In this document: one piece after another, positions 52,421 through 64,000 of the stretch
Numbering within the stretch: position 1 is the stretch's first letter
Layout of the letters: every line of letters begins with the position of its first letter
Assembly (NCBI GenBank): GCA_947631255.1
Contig: CANRKT010000002.1
Coordinates: 62,001-126,000 of the forward strand
Source: an uncultured Enterobacteriaceae bacterium
GTDB taxonomy: Bacteria; Pseudomonadota; Gammaproteobacteria; Enterobacterales; Enterobacteriaceae
DNA length: 64,000 nucleotides
Reading direction: 5' to 3'
Program-made: the position numbers and the translations under genes
Notes under the pieces: model-generated
The model's input: only the letters and a program-made list of their open reading frames with translations
Databases searched by the model: none
What the model was told of the DNA's origin: nothing

Positions 52421-52443
52421 GCGGCCTGAGTGGCCGCTTTTTT
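52421..52443 (+). terminator. Terminator between cysA and cysM
   Basis: GCGGCC-TGAGT-GGCCGC is followed by TTTTTT, ending 19 nt before the cysM start. cysM may therefore depend on read-through or its own promoter. Confidence 0.85.
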
Positions 52444-52462
52444 ATGTAATCATGGAGTGGTA

Positions 52463-53374
52463 GTGGTCACTTTAGAAAATACAATTGGCAATACACCCTT
52501 GGTACGTCTGCAACGCACCGGGCTTACTAATGGCAGCGAGATCTGGGTAAAACTGGAAGGTAACAATCCGGCCGGTTCAGTCAAAGACAGGGCTGCGTTA
52601 TCGATGATTGTTGAGGCTGAAAAACGCGGTGAGATTAAACCGGGCGACGTTCTTATTGAAGCGACGAGCGGTAATACCGGTATTGCTCTGGCGATGATTG
52701 CGGCATTAAAAGGCTATCGAATCAAACTGTTGATGCCCGATAATATGAGTATGGAGCGCAAAGCGGCGATGCAGGCGTATGGAGCAGAGCTGATCCTGGT
52801 GAGCAAAGCACAAGGAATGGAAGGTGCCCGTGAGCTGGCGCAGGAAATGGCTGACCGCGGAGAGGGTAAAATTCTCGATCAATTTAATAATCCGGATAAC
52901 CCTCTGGCGCATTACCGGACTACCGGGCCTGAGATCTGGCAGCAGACCCAGGGACGCATTACCCATTTTGTTTCTAGTATGGGAACCACCGGAACCATTA
53001 CCGGCGTTGCACGTTTTATGCGCGAGCAAGATGAAGCAGTGACCATTGTCGGCCTGCAGCCTGAAGAAGGAAGCAGTATTCCCGGTATTCGTCGCTGGCC
53101 TGAAGAGTGGTTACCTAAAATTTACCAGCCAGCATTGGTTGATGAAGTGATTGATATGTCACAAACTGAAGCGGAACAAACGATGCGTCGTCTGGCAGCA
53201 GAAGAAGGTATTTTTTGTGGTGTAAGTTCCGGAGGTGCTGTTGCGGGTGCACTTCGGGTGGCTCACGCCAAGCCTGGCTCTGTCGTTGTGGCTATTATTT
53301 GTGATCGCGGCGATCGTTATTTATCTACTGGCGTATTTGGTGAAGAAAACTACGTTCAGGGGGCGGGGATTTAA
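52463..53374 (+). CDS. cysM: O-acetylserine sulfhydrylase B CysM
   Basis: This 303-residue PLP enzyme makes cysteine or S-sulfocysteine from O-acetylserine and sulfide or thiosulfate. The PLP Lys lies in NNPAGSVKDRAALSM, the phosphate loop is [12 protein letters not shown], and the C-terminal segment is FCGVSSGGAVAGAL. The start is GTG at 52463 behind GGAG, giving exactly the E. coli length; an upstream in-frame codon at 52430 lies inside the terminator. It follows the thiosulfate transporter genes, fitting its thiosulfate preference. Confidence 0.94.
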   Translation: MVTLENTIGNTPLVRLQRTGLTNGSEIWVKLEGNNPAGSVKDRAALSMIVEAEKRGEIKPGDVLIEATSGNTGIALAMIAALKGYRIKLLMPDNMSMERKAAMQAYGAELILVSKAQGMEGARELAQEMADRGEGKILDQFNNPDNPLAHYRTTGPEIWQQTQGRITHFVSSMGTTGTITGVARFMREQDEAVTIVGLQPEEGSSIPGIRRWPEEWLPKIYQPALVDEVIDMSQTEAEQTMRRLAAEEGIFCGVSSGGAVAGALRVAHAKPGSVVVAIICDRGDRYLSTGVFGEENYVQGAGI

Positions 53375-53392
53375 TTTATCGGGTGAGGGAAT

Positions 53393-54247
53393 ATGAGTCA
53401 GGATAACGACATCCAGTCGATACTGTTTAACAATACGCAACGGGCATTACAAGCAGATATCGTCGCAGTACAGTCTCAGGTTATCTACGGCAGTGTGGGA
53501 AATAGCATTGCGATGCCAGCGATAAAACAACATGGCTGGCGTACGATGGCGGTACCGACGGTACTGTTTAGTAATACACCCCATTACGATACCTGGTATG
53601 GCGGAGTCATTCCGGCAGACTGGTTTAATGGCTACCTACAGGCGCTGGAAGAACGTGATGCGCTGAGGGAACTTAAAGCCGTCATGACTGGATATATGGG
53701 AAGTGCGGAACAAATCACGCTACTGGCGCAATGGCTGGAGTCTATCCAGAAACGCCACCCTCATATTGTGATTATGGTCGATCCTGTTATTGGCGATACC
53801 GATAGCGGTATTTATGTTAAAGCGGGAATACCCGAAGCCTATCGTTCGGCATTATTACCTGTAGCTCATGGCATTACACCTAATCTGTTTGAATTAAACA
53901 TTCTGACAGGCATGCCATGCGATACCCTGGAGCAGGCGGTAAGTGCGGCTAAAAGCCTGCTGTCTGACAGGTTAAAATGGGTGGTTATCACCAGTGCACC
54001 GGGTGACTCTTTACAGAGCATTTCGGTGGTGACGGTGACCGCTGAGTCGGTGGATATCATCAGTCATGAAAGAGTGGTGATGAGTCTGAAGGGGACGGGT
54101 GATTTATTCTGTGCTGAACTGATAAGCCATGTGCTGAAAGGCATGGCGATTGCTGAGGCTGCAGCTGAAGCGACAGAGTGTGTTTTAGCAGCAATCTCCT
54201 GGACTCAGAACCTTAAACTTGATGAACTGGTTCTCCCGCCACAGTGA
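53393..54247 (+). CDS. pdxK: Pyridoxal/pyridoxine/hydroxymethylpyrimidine kinase PdxK
   Basis: This 284-residue ribokinase-fold kinase phosphorylates B6 vitamers. Motifs are [57 protein letters not shown] and the anion-hole/catalytic [10 protein letters not shown]. It starts 18 nt after cysM, whose enzyme needs PLP, so the two may be cotranscribed. Length is close to E. coli (283). Confidence 0.95.
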   Translation: MSQDNDIQSILFNNTQRALQADIVAVQSQVIYGSVGNSIAMPAIKQHGWRTMAVPTVLFSNTPHYDTWYGGVIPADWFNGYLQALEERDALRELKAVMTGYMGSAEQITLLAQWLESIQKRHPHIVIMVDPVIGDTDSGIYVKAGIPEAYRSALLPVAHGITPNLFELNILTGMPCDTLEQAVSAAKSLLSDRLKWVVITSAPGDSLQSISVVTVTAESVDIISHERVVMSLKGTGDLFCAELISHVLKGMAIAEAAAEATECVLAAISWTQNLKLDELVLPPQ

Positions 54248-54253
54248 TAAAGA

Positions 54254-54280
54254 AAAAGGCACCTTACAGGTGCCTTTTTT
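54254..54280. terminator. Bidirectional terminator between pdxK and crr
   Basis: The AAAAAGGCACC-TTAC-AGGTGCCTTTTTT stem has both tracts, between convergent genes. Confidence 0.92.
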
Positions 54281-54294
54281 ATCGCTAAAAGGTA

Positions 54295-54798
54295 TTACTT
54301 TTTGATGCGAATAACGGGAGTTTCACCCACCGTCACGCTACCAGTCAGCTTAATTAACTCTTTGATTTCATCCATATTAGAGATGACAACTGGAGTCAAA
54401 GTTGATTTGGCTTTATCTTCAAGTAATTGCAAGTCGAATTCGATAACGACATCACCTTTCTTCACGCGCTGACCTTCTTCAGCGATGCGTTTAAAGCCTT
54501 CGCCTTTCAGTTCAACGGTGTCTATACCGAAGTGGACAAACAGCTCAATGCCGCTGTCTGATTCGATAGAGAAAGCATGGTTCGTTTCGAAAATCTTACC
54601 GATAGTCCCATCAACCGGAGCAACCATTTTGTTGCCAGATGGTTTAATTGCTATGCCATCACCTACAATTTTTTCTGCAAACACAACATCTGGCACATCT
54701 TCGATGTTTACGATTTCGCCAGACAGTGGAGCAACGATCTCAATGGTCCCGGTATCGCTATTGCCTTTATCACCGAAAAGCTTACTAAATAACCCCAT
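54295..54798 (-). CDS. crr: PTS glucose-specific EIIA component Crr
   Basis: This 167-residue cytoplasmic phosphocarrier has an active-site His in ELFVHFGIDTVEL and a second conserved His in FETNHAFSI. An N-terminal amphipathic helix MGLFSKLFGDK anchors it to the membrane. It passes phosphate from HPr to glucose EIIBC and regulates adenylate cyclase and several permeases. It is last gene of ptsHI-crr, 33 nt after ptsI, and is two residues shorter than E. coli. Confidence 0.97.
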   Translation of the reverse strand: MGLFSKLFGDKGNSDTGTIEIVAPLSGEIVNIEDVPDVVFAEKIVGDGIAIKPSGNKMVAPVDGTIGKIFETNHAFSIESDSGIELFVHFGIDTVELKGEGFKRIAEEGQRVKKGDVVIEFDLQLLEDKAKSTLTPVVISNMDEIKELIKLTGSVTVGETPVIRIKK

Positions 54799-54831
54799 TA
54801 GCCTTCTCTCCTAAGCAGTAATTTTTTTGTA

Positions 54832-56559
54832 TTAGCAGATGGTTTTTTCTTCAATGAACTTGTTAACCAACGCCATCAAATCATCAGTTGTTGGTTGAGC
54901 AAGTGCTTGCTCTGCTAATACCTTCGCATCTTTGAAGTTCGTATTGCGAATGATTTTTTTAATCTGCGGAATAGAAATGGCGCTCATACTGAATTCGTCC
55001 AGACCCATCCCTAACAACAGAAGTGTAGCACGTTCATCGCCCGCAAGCTCACCACACATACCAGTCCATTTGCCTTCTGCATGAGAAGCATCAATAACTT
55101 GTTTAATAAGTATCAGTACAGACGGTGACATTGGCTGGTAAAGATGGGAAATCATATCATTACCACGGTCAACTGCCAGAGTGTATTGTGTTAAATCGTT
55201 CGTTCCAATACTGAAGAAATCAACTTCTTTGGCTAAATGAGGAGCGATGACGGCCGCAGCCGGTGTTTCTACCATCACACCGACTTCAATTTCTTCGTCA
55301 AAAGCTTTACCTTCTTCACGGAGCTGTGCCTTCATGATTTCAATTTCTGCTTTCAGTGCGCGCACTTCTTCAACAGAAATAATCATCGGGAACATAATAC
55401 GTAATTTACCGAAAGCAGAAGCACGAAGAATCGCACGTACCTGATCGCGTAAAATTTCTTTACGATCCATTGCGATACGGATAGCACGCCAGCCGAGGAA
55501 CGGGTTTTCTTCTTTCGGGAAGTTCATATATGGCAGCTCTTTATCGCCACCAATGTCCATAGTACGGATAATCACAGCTTGAGAACCACAGGCTTCAGCG
55601 ACCGCTTTATAGGCGTTGAACTGCTCTTCTTCTGTTGGCAGTGAGTCTCTGTCCATAAACAGGAATTCTGTACGGTACAGGCCGACACCTTCCGCACCAT
55701 TACGCTCAGCACCTTCGATATCACGAACAGTACCAATGTTGGCGCAGACTTCTACCTGATGACCATCCAGGGTAATAGCTGGCAGGTCTTTCAGCTTAGC
55801 AAGTTCAGCTTTTTCGCTGGCTAATTGCTGCTGGGCTTCTTTCAGGGAGAGGATTTTTTCTTCAGATGGATTAACGTGAACTTCATTGTTAACCGCATCA
55901 AGAATCAAATAATCGCCAGTCTTAACTTGCTGGGTGACACTACCGGTTCCGACAATCGCAGGAAGCTCAAGAGAGCGAGCCATGATTGAAGTATGGGAAG
56001 TACGACCCCCGATATCAGTGATAAACCCAAGCACTTTGTCCAGGTTTAACTGAGCAGTTTCAGACGGCGTTAAGTCTTTAGCAACCAGGATAACTTCATC
56101 CTGAATTGAACCTAAGTCGATAATCGCCAGACCCAGAATATTGCGTAGCAGGCGTTTGCCGATATCACGAACGTCAGCTGCACGCTCTTTGAGATATTCG
56201 TCATCCAGCTCTTCCAGAGCGATGGCCTGACCTTCAATAATCTCATAGGCTGCTGCATCAGCGGTGATCAGCTTATCTTTAATCAGGGCTATGATTTCTT
56301 GCTCTAACTCTTCGTCTTCCAGCAACATCATGTGGCCTTCGAAGATAGCTTCCTTTTCTTCACCAAACGTTTCACCGGCTTTAATCTTGATAGCCTCTAA
56401 TTGAGCGAATGCTTTCGCACGTCCACTCAAAAAACGCTCAACTTCCTGTTCAACGTTAGCGGCAGAAATTTTCTTCCGGTCGATGACGACTTCATCTTCT
56501 TTGAGTAAAAGAGCTTTGCCGAAAGCGATACCGGGGGATGCTAAAATGCCTGAAATCAT
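54832..56559 (-). CDS. ptsI: PTS enzyme I
   Basis: This 575-residue enzyme transfers phosphate from PEP to HPr. The N-terminal domain carries the phospho-His in [21 protein letters not shown] (His near residue 189). The C-terminal PEP-binding barrel shows [48 protein letters not shown] and the Cys in [11 protein letters not shown]. Length equals E. coli PtsI. It is second gene of the operon, 47 nt after ptsH. Confidence 0.97.
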   Translation of the reverse strand: MISGILASPGIAFGKALLLKEDEVVIDRKKISAANVEQEVERFLSGRAKAFAQLEAIKIKAGETFGEEKEAIFEGHMMLLEDEELEQEIIALIKDKLITADAAAYEIIEGQAIALEELDDEYLKERAADVRDIGKRLLRNILGLAIIDLGSIQDEVILVAKDLTPSETAQLNLDKVLGFITDIGGRTSHTSIMARSLELPAIVGTGSVTQQVKTGDYLILDAVNNEVHVNPSEEKILSLKEAQQQLASEKAELAKLKDLPAITLDGHQVEVCANIGTVRDIEGAERNGAEGVGLYRTEFLFMDRDSLPTEEEQFNAYKAVAEACGSQAVIIRTMDIGGDKELPYMNFPKEENPFLGWRAIRIAMDRKEILRDQVRAILRASAFGKLRIMFPMIISVEEVRALKAEIEIMKAQLREEGKAFDEEIEVGVMVETPAAAVIAPHLAKEVDFFSIGTNDLTQYTLAVDRGNDMISHLYQPMSPSVLILIKQVIDASHAEGKWTGMCGELAGDERATLLLLGMGLDEFSMSAISIPQIKKIIRNTNFKDAKVLAEQALAQPTTDDLMALVNKFIEEKTIC

Positions 56560-56606
56560 AACCCTACCTTACTTGTGACTGATTTTTTAAAGATGAACCT
56601 GGGAAC

Positions 56607-56864
56607 TTACTCGAGTTCAGCCATCAGTTTTACTAAATGCTCTACCGCTTTTTGCTCATCTTCACCTTCAGCAGAGATGGTGACAACGGTACCTTGAGTC
56701 AGACCCAGAGTCTGTAACTTGAACAGGCTTTTAGCGCTGGCGCTTTTACCGTTGGAGGTTACAGAGATGTCAGATTCGAAGCCTTTTGCTTCTTTAACAA
56801 ACTGAGCCGCTGGGCGAGTGTGTAAACCATTTGGTGCAGTGATGGTAACTTCTTGCTGGAACAT
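56607..56864 (-). CDS. ptsH: Phosphocarrier protein HPr
   Basis: This 85-residue PTS carrier has phospho-His15 in [15 protein letters not shown] and the Ser46-region [15 protein letters not shown]. It is almost identical to E. coli HPr. GAGGAAAG precedes the start. It is first gene of ptsHI-crr, so the 5' region should contain the operon promoters. Confidence 0.98.
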   Translation of the reverse strand: MFQQEVTITAPNGLHTRPAAQFVKEAKGFESDISVTSNGKSASAKSLFKLQTLGLTQGTVVTISAEGEDEQKAVEHLVKLMAELE

Positions 56865-57187
56865 TTGCTTTCCTCAACTTATAGGTTAAGTGTTATGGCA
56901 CTAAGTTTAGCTGTAACAGTAAACTTTAGCCTAAAGAGTTCTTACGCATAAAATGCGATATCGGTATTTGGCGATACTCTGAACAGCTTTTTTCTCAACA
57001 GCATTAATAAACGTTATAATGCCGTCGATAACATATCTTTTGCAAACATGTAAAATCGATTCAGCCATTATCTATTGCAGATTATTGCAAACCGAATAAT
57101 TTCGCGCTTCAAAATAATTGCTCGTTAAATACCAGACCTGAAAGGCGGACGCAATGCTGGGCAGGGTAAAAACTTGATGTGAGCCAC
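56865..57187. other. ptsH upstream region
   Basis: This 323-bp AT-rich gap lies between ptsH and the cysK terminator. It should hold the ptsHI-crr promoters. No CRP site or other operator could be called confidently by eye, and no ORF is supported. Confidence 0.4.
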
Positions 57188-57214
57188 AAAAAAGCACCCA
57201 ATGGGTGCTTTTTT
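57188..57214 (-). terminator. Terminator of cysK
   Basis: AAAAAGCACCC-AAT-GGGTGCTTTTTT is a perfect stem with flanking tracts, 23 nt past the cysK stop. Confidence 0.9.
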
Positions 57215-57236
57215 AGACGTTTTTAAGATTGTAATA

Positions 57237-58208
57237 TTATTGTTGCAACTCTTTTTCGGTAAAAAGATCGGCAAATAATGCGGTACTGAGGTAACGCTCT
57301 CCTGAGGAAGGTAGAATTACCACGATATTTTTTTCGGCAAATGCTGGATCTTCCTGGAGTTTAAGCGCTGCGGCTACAGCTGCACCGGAAGAAATACCGG
57401 CCAGAATACCTTCATCTTCCATCAGACGATGAGCAATAGAAATGGCGTCGTCGTTGCTAATGGTAACGACTTTATCAATCAGTTTAAGGTCAAGGTTGCC
57501 AGGGATAAAGCCAGCACCAATACCTTGGATTTTATGCGGGCCTGGTTTAATTTCTTCGCCAGCCAGCGCTTGGGTGATAACCGGAGAGTCTGTTGGCTCT
57601 ACAGCGACGCTAATCAGTGACTCTTTACCTTTGGTCTTTTTGATATAACGGCTTACACCGGTCAAGGTACCGCCGGTCCCTACACCTGCAATAAAGACAT
57701 CAACCTCACCATCGGTATCTTCCCAGATTTCTGGTCCAGTGGTTTTTTCGTGAATTTCAGGGTTGGCAGGGTTGCTGAACTGCTGGAGGAGCAGATATTT
57801 TGCGGGATCGCTGGCAACGATTTCTTCTGCTTTCTGAATTGCGCCTTTCATGCCTTTAGCGCCTTCAGTTAATACCAGGTTAGCCCCCAGTGCTTTAAGC
57901 AGCTTACGGCGTTCGATACTCATGGTTTCAGGCATAGTCAGAGTGAGTTTGTAGCCACGTGCAGCCGCGACATACGCCAGAGCAATACCGGTATTCCCAC
58001 TGGTTGGTTCAACCAGTTCAACGCCCGGCTTAAGCACACCGCGTTTTTCAGCATCCCAAATCATATTCGCGCCAATACGGCATTTAACGCTAAAGCTTGG
58101 GTTACGGGACTCCACTTTTGCCAGAATGCGTCCATTGCCAATTCGGTTCAGGCGAACCAGAGGGGTGTGACCAATGGTTAGGGAGTTATCTTCATAAATT
58201 TTGCTCAT
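57237..58208 (-). CDS. cysK: Cysteine synthase A (O-acetylserine sulfhydrylase A) CysK
   Basis: This 323-residue PLP enzyme makes cysteine from O-acetylserine and sulfide. Motifs are the PLP Lys in [16 protein letters not shown], the phosphate loop [27 protein letters not shown] and the C-terminal [16 protein letters not shown]. It is clearly distinct from CysM, also in the window. It is monocistronic, with cysZ upstream on the same strand 181 bp away. Confidence 0.97.
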   Translation of the reverse strand: MSKIYEDNSLTIGHTPLVRLNRIGNGRILAKVESRNPSFSVKCRIGANMIWDAEKRGVLKPGVELVEPTSGNTGIALAYVAAARGYKLTLTMPETMSIERRKLLKALGANLVLTEGAKGMKGAIQKAEEIVASDPAKYLLLQQFSNPANPEIHEKTTGPEIWEDTDGEVDVFIAGVGTGGTLTGVSRYIKKTKGKESLISVAVEPTDSPVITQALAGEEIKPGPHKIQGIGAGFIPGNLDLKLIDKVVTISNDDAISIAHRLMEDEGILAGISSGAAVAAALKLQEDPAFAEKNIVVILPSSGERYLSTALFADLFTEKELQQ

Positions 58209-58389
58209 TACTCATCCTTAATAGTCGAAATTTGAGATACAGGTTTAGCATACCTGCTCAGACAATATGCGGAAGTAAAGAAATAGCATATCTATATGTA
58301 GAACAGAAATAAGGCCATGCAAATGGGAATAAGAAACGACCCTCCATACGTTAAATTATCAGAGGGTTGTTGCCGTGAGTTCGCTAAAC

Positions 58390-59151
58390 CTATCGCCACT
58401 GAGCGTGCTGATGGCGGTAACAATCTACCCACATTGCTGTTGCTCCACAGACGGCAACAGGCATGATAAACAGATTCACTATGGGCACCAGGGTACAGAG
58501 ATTCACCAGCGAGCCAAATTGCAGTTGAGTGACTTTGTTGGTACGCAATGCAGTACGCATGCTATTAAACGGAACCTTATGGTTATCAAAAGGATAATCA
58601 CAATATTGAATCGCTATCATCCAGGCGCTGAACAAAAACCACAAAATCGGGGCGACCGTCTGACCAATACCTGGAATAAAATATAACACCAACAGCAATA
58701 GAGCGCGGGGCAGGTACCAGCGAAGTTTTTGCCATTCGCGTTTCATTATTCTGGGGGTATCTTTTAGCACATCAGCGATACCGGTATTGGGGGGAACTGC
58801 ACCGGTTAATCGGGCTTCCAGTTGTTCTGCCAGTAATCCGCAGAATGGCGCGGCAATCCAGTTAGCAATGGTCGAAAAAAGATAACTAAATACCAGAAGC
58901 ACTGAAATGACTGCCAGCGGCCAGATTAAGTAATTCAGCCACTGTAACCATTCAGGGACGTGAGACATGATGGCTGGGATCCAATTATTTAGGCGAGTAA
59001 ATAACCACCAGAATGCACCTCCCATTAACAGGATATTGAGCAGTAAAGGTAGAATAACGAAGCGTTTGATACCAGGTTCGAGTACCAGTTTGCAGCCTTG
59101 TGCAAAATAGTAAACACCATTACGCTGGCGGTTGTCAGAAGGTAATACCAT
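58390..59151 (-). CDS. cysZ: Sulfate transporter CysZ
   Basis: This 253-residue inner-membrane protein of the CysZ/EI24 family has four main hydrophobic segments ([57 protein letters not shown]). It carries the conserved [20 protein letters not shown] and [12 protein letters not shown] motifs. It mediates proton-coupled sulfate uptake for cysteine synthesis and precedes cysK as in E. coli. It is divergent from zipA. Confidence 0.95.
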   Translation of the reverse strand: MVLPSDNRQRNGVYYFAQGCKLVLEPGIKRFVILPLLLNILLMGGAFWWLFTRLNNWIPAIMSHVPEWLQWLNYLIWPLAVISVLLVFSYLFSTIANWIAAPFCGLLAEQLEARLTGAVPPNTGIADVLKDTPRIMKREWQKLRWYLPRALLLLVLYFIPGIGQTVAPILWFLFSAWMIAIQYCDYPFDNHKVPFNSMRTALRTNKVTQLQFGSLVNLCTLVPIVNLFIMPVAVCGATAMWVDCYRHQHAQWR

Positions 59152-59380
59152 GATGTGAACAGATTCCTTTATTGTTGAGATAACACTAACCTGGTTATCA
59201 TAACTGAGCTTAACCGGAGATATGTATCAGGATTTGGTCGAAAAAAAGGCGAAAAGCGTCCTGGATCTATCTTTATGTTGAGAAATTCGCGCTCACACTT
59301 GCACTTGTGCAGATGGGCAAATACTCTTAGTGTATAAATGTTTGCCACGTAGGCAAGATGTTAGAACAACAGAGAATATA

Positions 59381-60370
59381 ATGATGCAGGATTTGCGTCT
59401 GATATTAATCATTGTTGGCGCGATAGCCATAATAGCATTGCTGGTTCATGGACTGTGGACCAGCCGTAAGGAACGTTCGTCTATTTTTCGCGATCGTCCC
59501 CTGAAACGTATGAAGTCTAAGCGAGATGAAGACGAATACGATGATGAGGGTGAAGATGCAGAGCAGGAGGGTGTTGGAAAAGTGCGAGTTCATCGTACAG
59601 CCCCAGCACCTGAGCTGGCATCACGCGAACAACAGAGCGCGACTTCACAATCATCGCCTCAGCATCAATATGAACCGCCTTATGCATCGGCTCAGCCACG
59701 TCATGCAACACCACCAGCAGAACCTGCTTCCAAGGATAATGCTGAACCTGTTGCTACCCATGCTGAACCTGTTGCTACTCACGCTGAACCTGTTGCTCCG
59801 CGTACTGAGCCTGCCAGACCTGCTCAGCAGGCACCGCAGGAACCAGTTGTGGCTGCACAGCAAGAGCCTGTTCGTCAGCCTGAAGTTGAACCTGAACCTG
59901 AACCAGTGGTGGTTGAACCTGTCGCAGCGCCAGCGGAAAAACCACGCCCGAAAGAAACTGTTGTGGTGATTAATGTGGCTGCACATCCAGGCAATATGCT
60001 CAACGGCGAACTGTTGCTAGCCAGTATCCAGCAGTCGGGTTTTAAGTTCGGTGAAATGAATATTTTCCATCGTCACTTGAGCCCGGATGGTAGTGGTTCT
60101 GTGTTGTTTAGTCTGGCGAATATGGTGAAACCAGGTTCATTTGATCCTGATTTTATGACCGAGTTCCTGACTCCGGGCATCACCATTTTTATGCAGGTCC
60201 CTTCTTACGGTGACCAGCAGCAAAACTTTAAACTGATGCTGCAATCCGCTCAGCATATTGCTGATGAAGTCGGTGGGGTGGTATTAGATGACGGACGCCG
60301 AATGATGACTCCACAGAAGATGCGTGAGTATCAAGACCGGATACGTGAAGTCATGGATGCACAAAACTAA
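59381..60370 (+). CDS. zipA: Cell division protein ZipA
   Basis: This 329-residue bitopic division protein has an N-terminal membrane helix ([20 protein letters not shown]) and a short basic/acidic stretch ([20 protein letters not shown]). A long Pro/Gln/Glu-rich linker follows (about 60-190), then the C-terminal FtsZ-binding domain ([19 protein letters not shown] to [13 protein letters not shown]). It anchors FtsZ to the membrane. The linker contains three AEPVATH-type heptads encoded by 21-bp tandem repeats at 59741-59803. The ATG at 59381 (MMQDLR) matches E. coli. Confidence 0.96.
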   Translation: MMQDLRLILIIVGAIAIIALLVHGLWTSRKERSSIFRDRPLKRMKSKRDEDEYDDEGEDAEQEGVGKVRVHRTAPAPELASREQQSATSQSSPQHQYEPPYASAQPRHATPPAEPASKDNAEPVATHAEPVATHAEPVAPRTEPARPAQQAPQEPVVAAQQEPVRQPEVEPEPEPVVVEPVAAPAEKPRPKETVVVINVAAHPGNMLNGELLLASIQQSGFKFGEMNIFHRHLSPDGSGSVLFSLANMVKPGSFDPDFMTEFLTPGITIFMQVPSYGDQQQNFKLMLQSAQHIADEVGGVVLDDGRRMMTPQKMREYQDRIREVMDAQN

Positions 60371-60440
60371 CAGATTGTTGTTAGCGCTTGTCACAATCAG
60401 GGGGGCGCGATGCTTCCCCCATTCAGTTTGTAATCAATCA

Positions 60441-60463
60441 CCCCCGCATGTCGGGGGTTTTTT
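60441..60463 (+). terminator. Terminator between zipA and ligA
   Basis: CCCCCG-CATGT-CGGGGG is followed by TTTTTT, 18 nt before the ligA ATG. A weaker GGGGG/CCCCC hairpin lies at about 60401-60420. Confidence 0.88.
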
Positions 60464-60471
60464 ATCTTTGA

Positions 60472-62712
<2,241 letters not shown>

Positions 62713-62716
<4 letters not shown>

Positions 62717-63711
62717 TTCTGGCTGGTAGCCGCTTCAGCTGCGGCTTTAGCGGCCAGCGCCTGGCGATGATATCGTTTGGCCATTATGGCGCAGATGATC
62801 AACTGGATCTGATGGAAAATCATCAGTGGCAGCACCATGATACCGATAGTTGCTGCCGGAAACAGGATATTGGCCATTGGGATACCATTGGCGAGACTCT
62901 TTTTCGAACCGCAGAAGACAATGGTAATTTCATCAGCCTTGTTAAAGCCCAGCCGACGGGCGACAACAATATTGACGCCGATAACGATAGTCAGCAGAAC
63001 CAGACTCACCACGACAATAAAGACTAATGCCTTGATACCCACCTGATTCCAGATACCGTGAGTGACCGCTTCACTAAAGGCGGTATATACCACTAATAGA
63101 ATCGATGTCTGATCGGTTTTGCCGATCATTTTTTTGTGTTTAGCCACAAAATTACCGATCCACGGGCGCATTAAATGCCCGGCGACAAACGGCAGAAGCA
63201 GTTGCAGCATAATCCGCCCTACATCGTGGAAACTCCCACTGGTTTCCTGCACATGCATGACGATACCAACGAGCACTGGCGACAGAAAAATACCCAGTAC
63301 ACTGGAAGCGGAAGCGGAACAGACCGCAGCGGCGACATTACCTCCGGCGATAGAGGTAAAGGCAATGGCTGACTGTACGGTTGCAGGCAGAATACAGAGA
63401 TAGAGAAAACCGTTATACAGATCCTGGCCGACATCTATCGGCTGCCACCAGTTAAATAACACCCCTAATACTGGAAACAGGATAAAGGTGCTGCACATTA
63501 CCCACAGGTGCAAACGCCAGTGCCCCCCACCGGCAATAATCGCTTCGCGCGAGAGCTTGGCACCATGCATGAAAAATAGCAGGGCAATGGCCGCTGTTGT
63601 CAGGTCTTCAAAAAAAACGAATACGCTGCCTTCAGCTGGAAGAAAAGAGGCCAGTAATACCGTCAGAATCAGAGTGAGTGTAAAAGGGTCCAGGACACGA
63701 AACAATTGCAT
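62713..63711 (-). CDS. yfeH: Putative bile-acid:sodium symporter family protein YfeH
   Basis: This 332-residue membrane protein has about nine to ten helices and the SBF-like (PF13593) motifs ALLFFMHGAKLSREAIIAG, LCILPATVQSAIAFTSIAGGN and EITIVFCGSKKSLANGIPMAN. Length equals E. coli YfeH, whose substrate is unknown. It is transcribed toward ypeB. The 5' region opens into the tRNA-derived repeat at the window end. Confidence 0.93.
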
Positions 63712-63839
63712 AACCAGTTCTCTGCCAAAAGAGGCCTATTGTGTTCTTTCTGGTTTTAGAAATAAAATTAATTTATTTAATAGACTGATGAATTTAATAA
63801 ATTAATTATTCACTACGTCAGTTACGCATTTTTCTTCAC

Positions 63840-63859
63840 TCGAACCTGCGCAGGTTCGA
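63840..63859. repeat. 20-bp perfect palindrome derived from a tRNA T-arm
   Basis: TCGAACCTGCGCAGGTTCGA is fully self-complementary. Its half GCAGGTTCGA is the T-arm sequence of tRNA-Lys, so it looks like two head-to-head T-arm fragments. It lies 44 nt left of the tRNA 3'-end fragment. Confidence 0.7.
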
Positions 63860-63902
63860 ACCCCACACGAATTGCGTATAGCAAAAAGGCGCCTTTCTAC
63901 AT

Positions 63903-63920
63903 TGGTGGGTCGTGCAGGAT
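63903..63920 (-). tRNA. tRNA-Lys 3'-terminal fragment (no complete tRNA)
   Basis: On the minus strand ATCCTGCACGACCCACCA equals the last 18 nt of enterobacterial tRNA-Lys, including acceptor strand and CCA. It is followed by AATGTAGAAAGGCGCCTTTTT, a terminator-like tail close to that after E. coli tRNA-Lys genes. Upstream on that strand, instead of the T-loop, there is a structured GC-rich segment (63921-63993). GTTCGAG then reappears at 63994-64000. It is therefore a detached 3' repeat, not a functional tRNA gene within the window. Confidence 0.75.
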
Positions 63921-64000
63921 GACTCGGCCGATGGCCTCGCCCTTCGGGCCGTTGCTAAAGCAACGTTGTTTCACTTCGTTTCACTTCGTTTCACTCGAAC

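Larger units (their letters stand above)
63839..64000 (-). repeat. tRNA-Lys-associated 3' repeat unit (rtT-like)
   Basis: CTCGAAC occurs at 63839-63845 and again at 63994-64000, 155 nt apart. The unit contains a tRNA 3' end, a short GGCGCC terminator, GGCC-rich stems, a GTTGCTAAAGCAAC hairpin and TTTCACTTCG direct repeats. This layout resembles the tyrT rtT repeats of E. coli, where units begin with a tRNA-Tyr 3' end. The window ends before a second unit can be confirmed. Confidence 0.55.

Noticed and set aside
63903-64000. Complete tRNA gene at the window end
   Set aside because: Only the 3' 18 nt of tRNA-Lys are present; D- and anticodon arms are absent from the window.

Overview
This window looks like a stretch of core chromosome from an Enterobacterales gammaproteobacterium outside the Escherichia/Salmonella core. 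Nearly every protein aligns end to end from memory with an E. coli K-12 counterpart. However, E. coli gene blocks that lie far apart are joined here: ushA-ybaK-ybaP-copA-cueR-ybbJ-qmcA-cnoX-ybbO-tesA-ybbAP-purKE-lpxH-ppiB-cysS, then ahpFC, then opgB, then arsC-bepA through yfeH. The species cannot be named from sequence alone.

Layout. 1-17.5 kb: end of ushA, editing deacylase ybaK, copper export (copA with divergent cueR), membrane quality control (ybbJ-qmcA), chaperedoxin cnoX, tesA/ybbAP, purine genes purEK, lpxH, ppiB and cysS. 17.5-23 kb: peroxide defence (ahpCF), an unrecognised 117-residue protein and opgB. 23-35.8 kb: bepA, perM, bcp, gcvR, dapA-bamC, purC, ypfJ-tmcA, ypfN, dapE, yffB and the 19-residue ypfM. 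35.8-44.2 kb: efflux pump acrD, nudK, a 2-kb AT-rich accessory patch of gene remnants, and maeB. 44.2-54.3 kb: hemF, amiA, ypeA, a collapsed yfeZ, yfeY, yfeX, the thiosulfate/sulfate uptake operon cysPTWA, cysM and pdxK. 54.3-63.7 kb: PTS operon ptsH-ptsI-crr, cysK, cysZ, zipA-ligA-ypeB and yfeH. The last 160 bases hold tRNA-Lys 3'-end-derived repeat DNA.

How it fits together. Sulfur assimilation is clustered (cysPTWA, cysM, cysK, cysZ). Purine synthesis appears twice (purEK, purC), with a recognisable PurR box only at purE. Peroxide and oxidant defence is represented by ahpCF, bcp, yfeX and cnoX. Envelope assembly is represented by lpxH, bepA, bamC, amiA, zipA and opgB.

The unusual content is small in scale: a MITE-like repeat family whose inner stems differ in sequence but stay self-complementary; a conserved programmed -1 frameshift in copA; a YpfJ with its catalytic Glu changed to Ala; a tandemly duplicated and decaying lipoprotein gene; remnants of an MFS transporter, tktB and yfeZ; and tRNA-Lys-derived repeats. 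I saw no prophage, CRISPR array, insertion sequence or obvious new multi-gene defence system. All similarity statements come from recalled family sequences, not from database searches.
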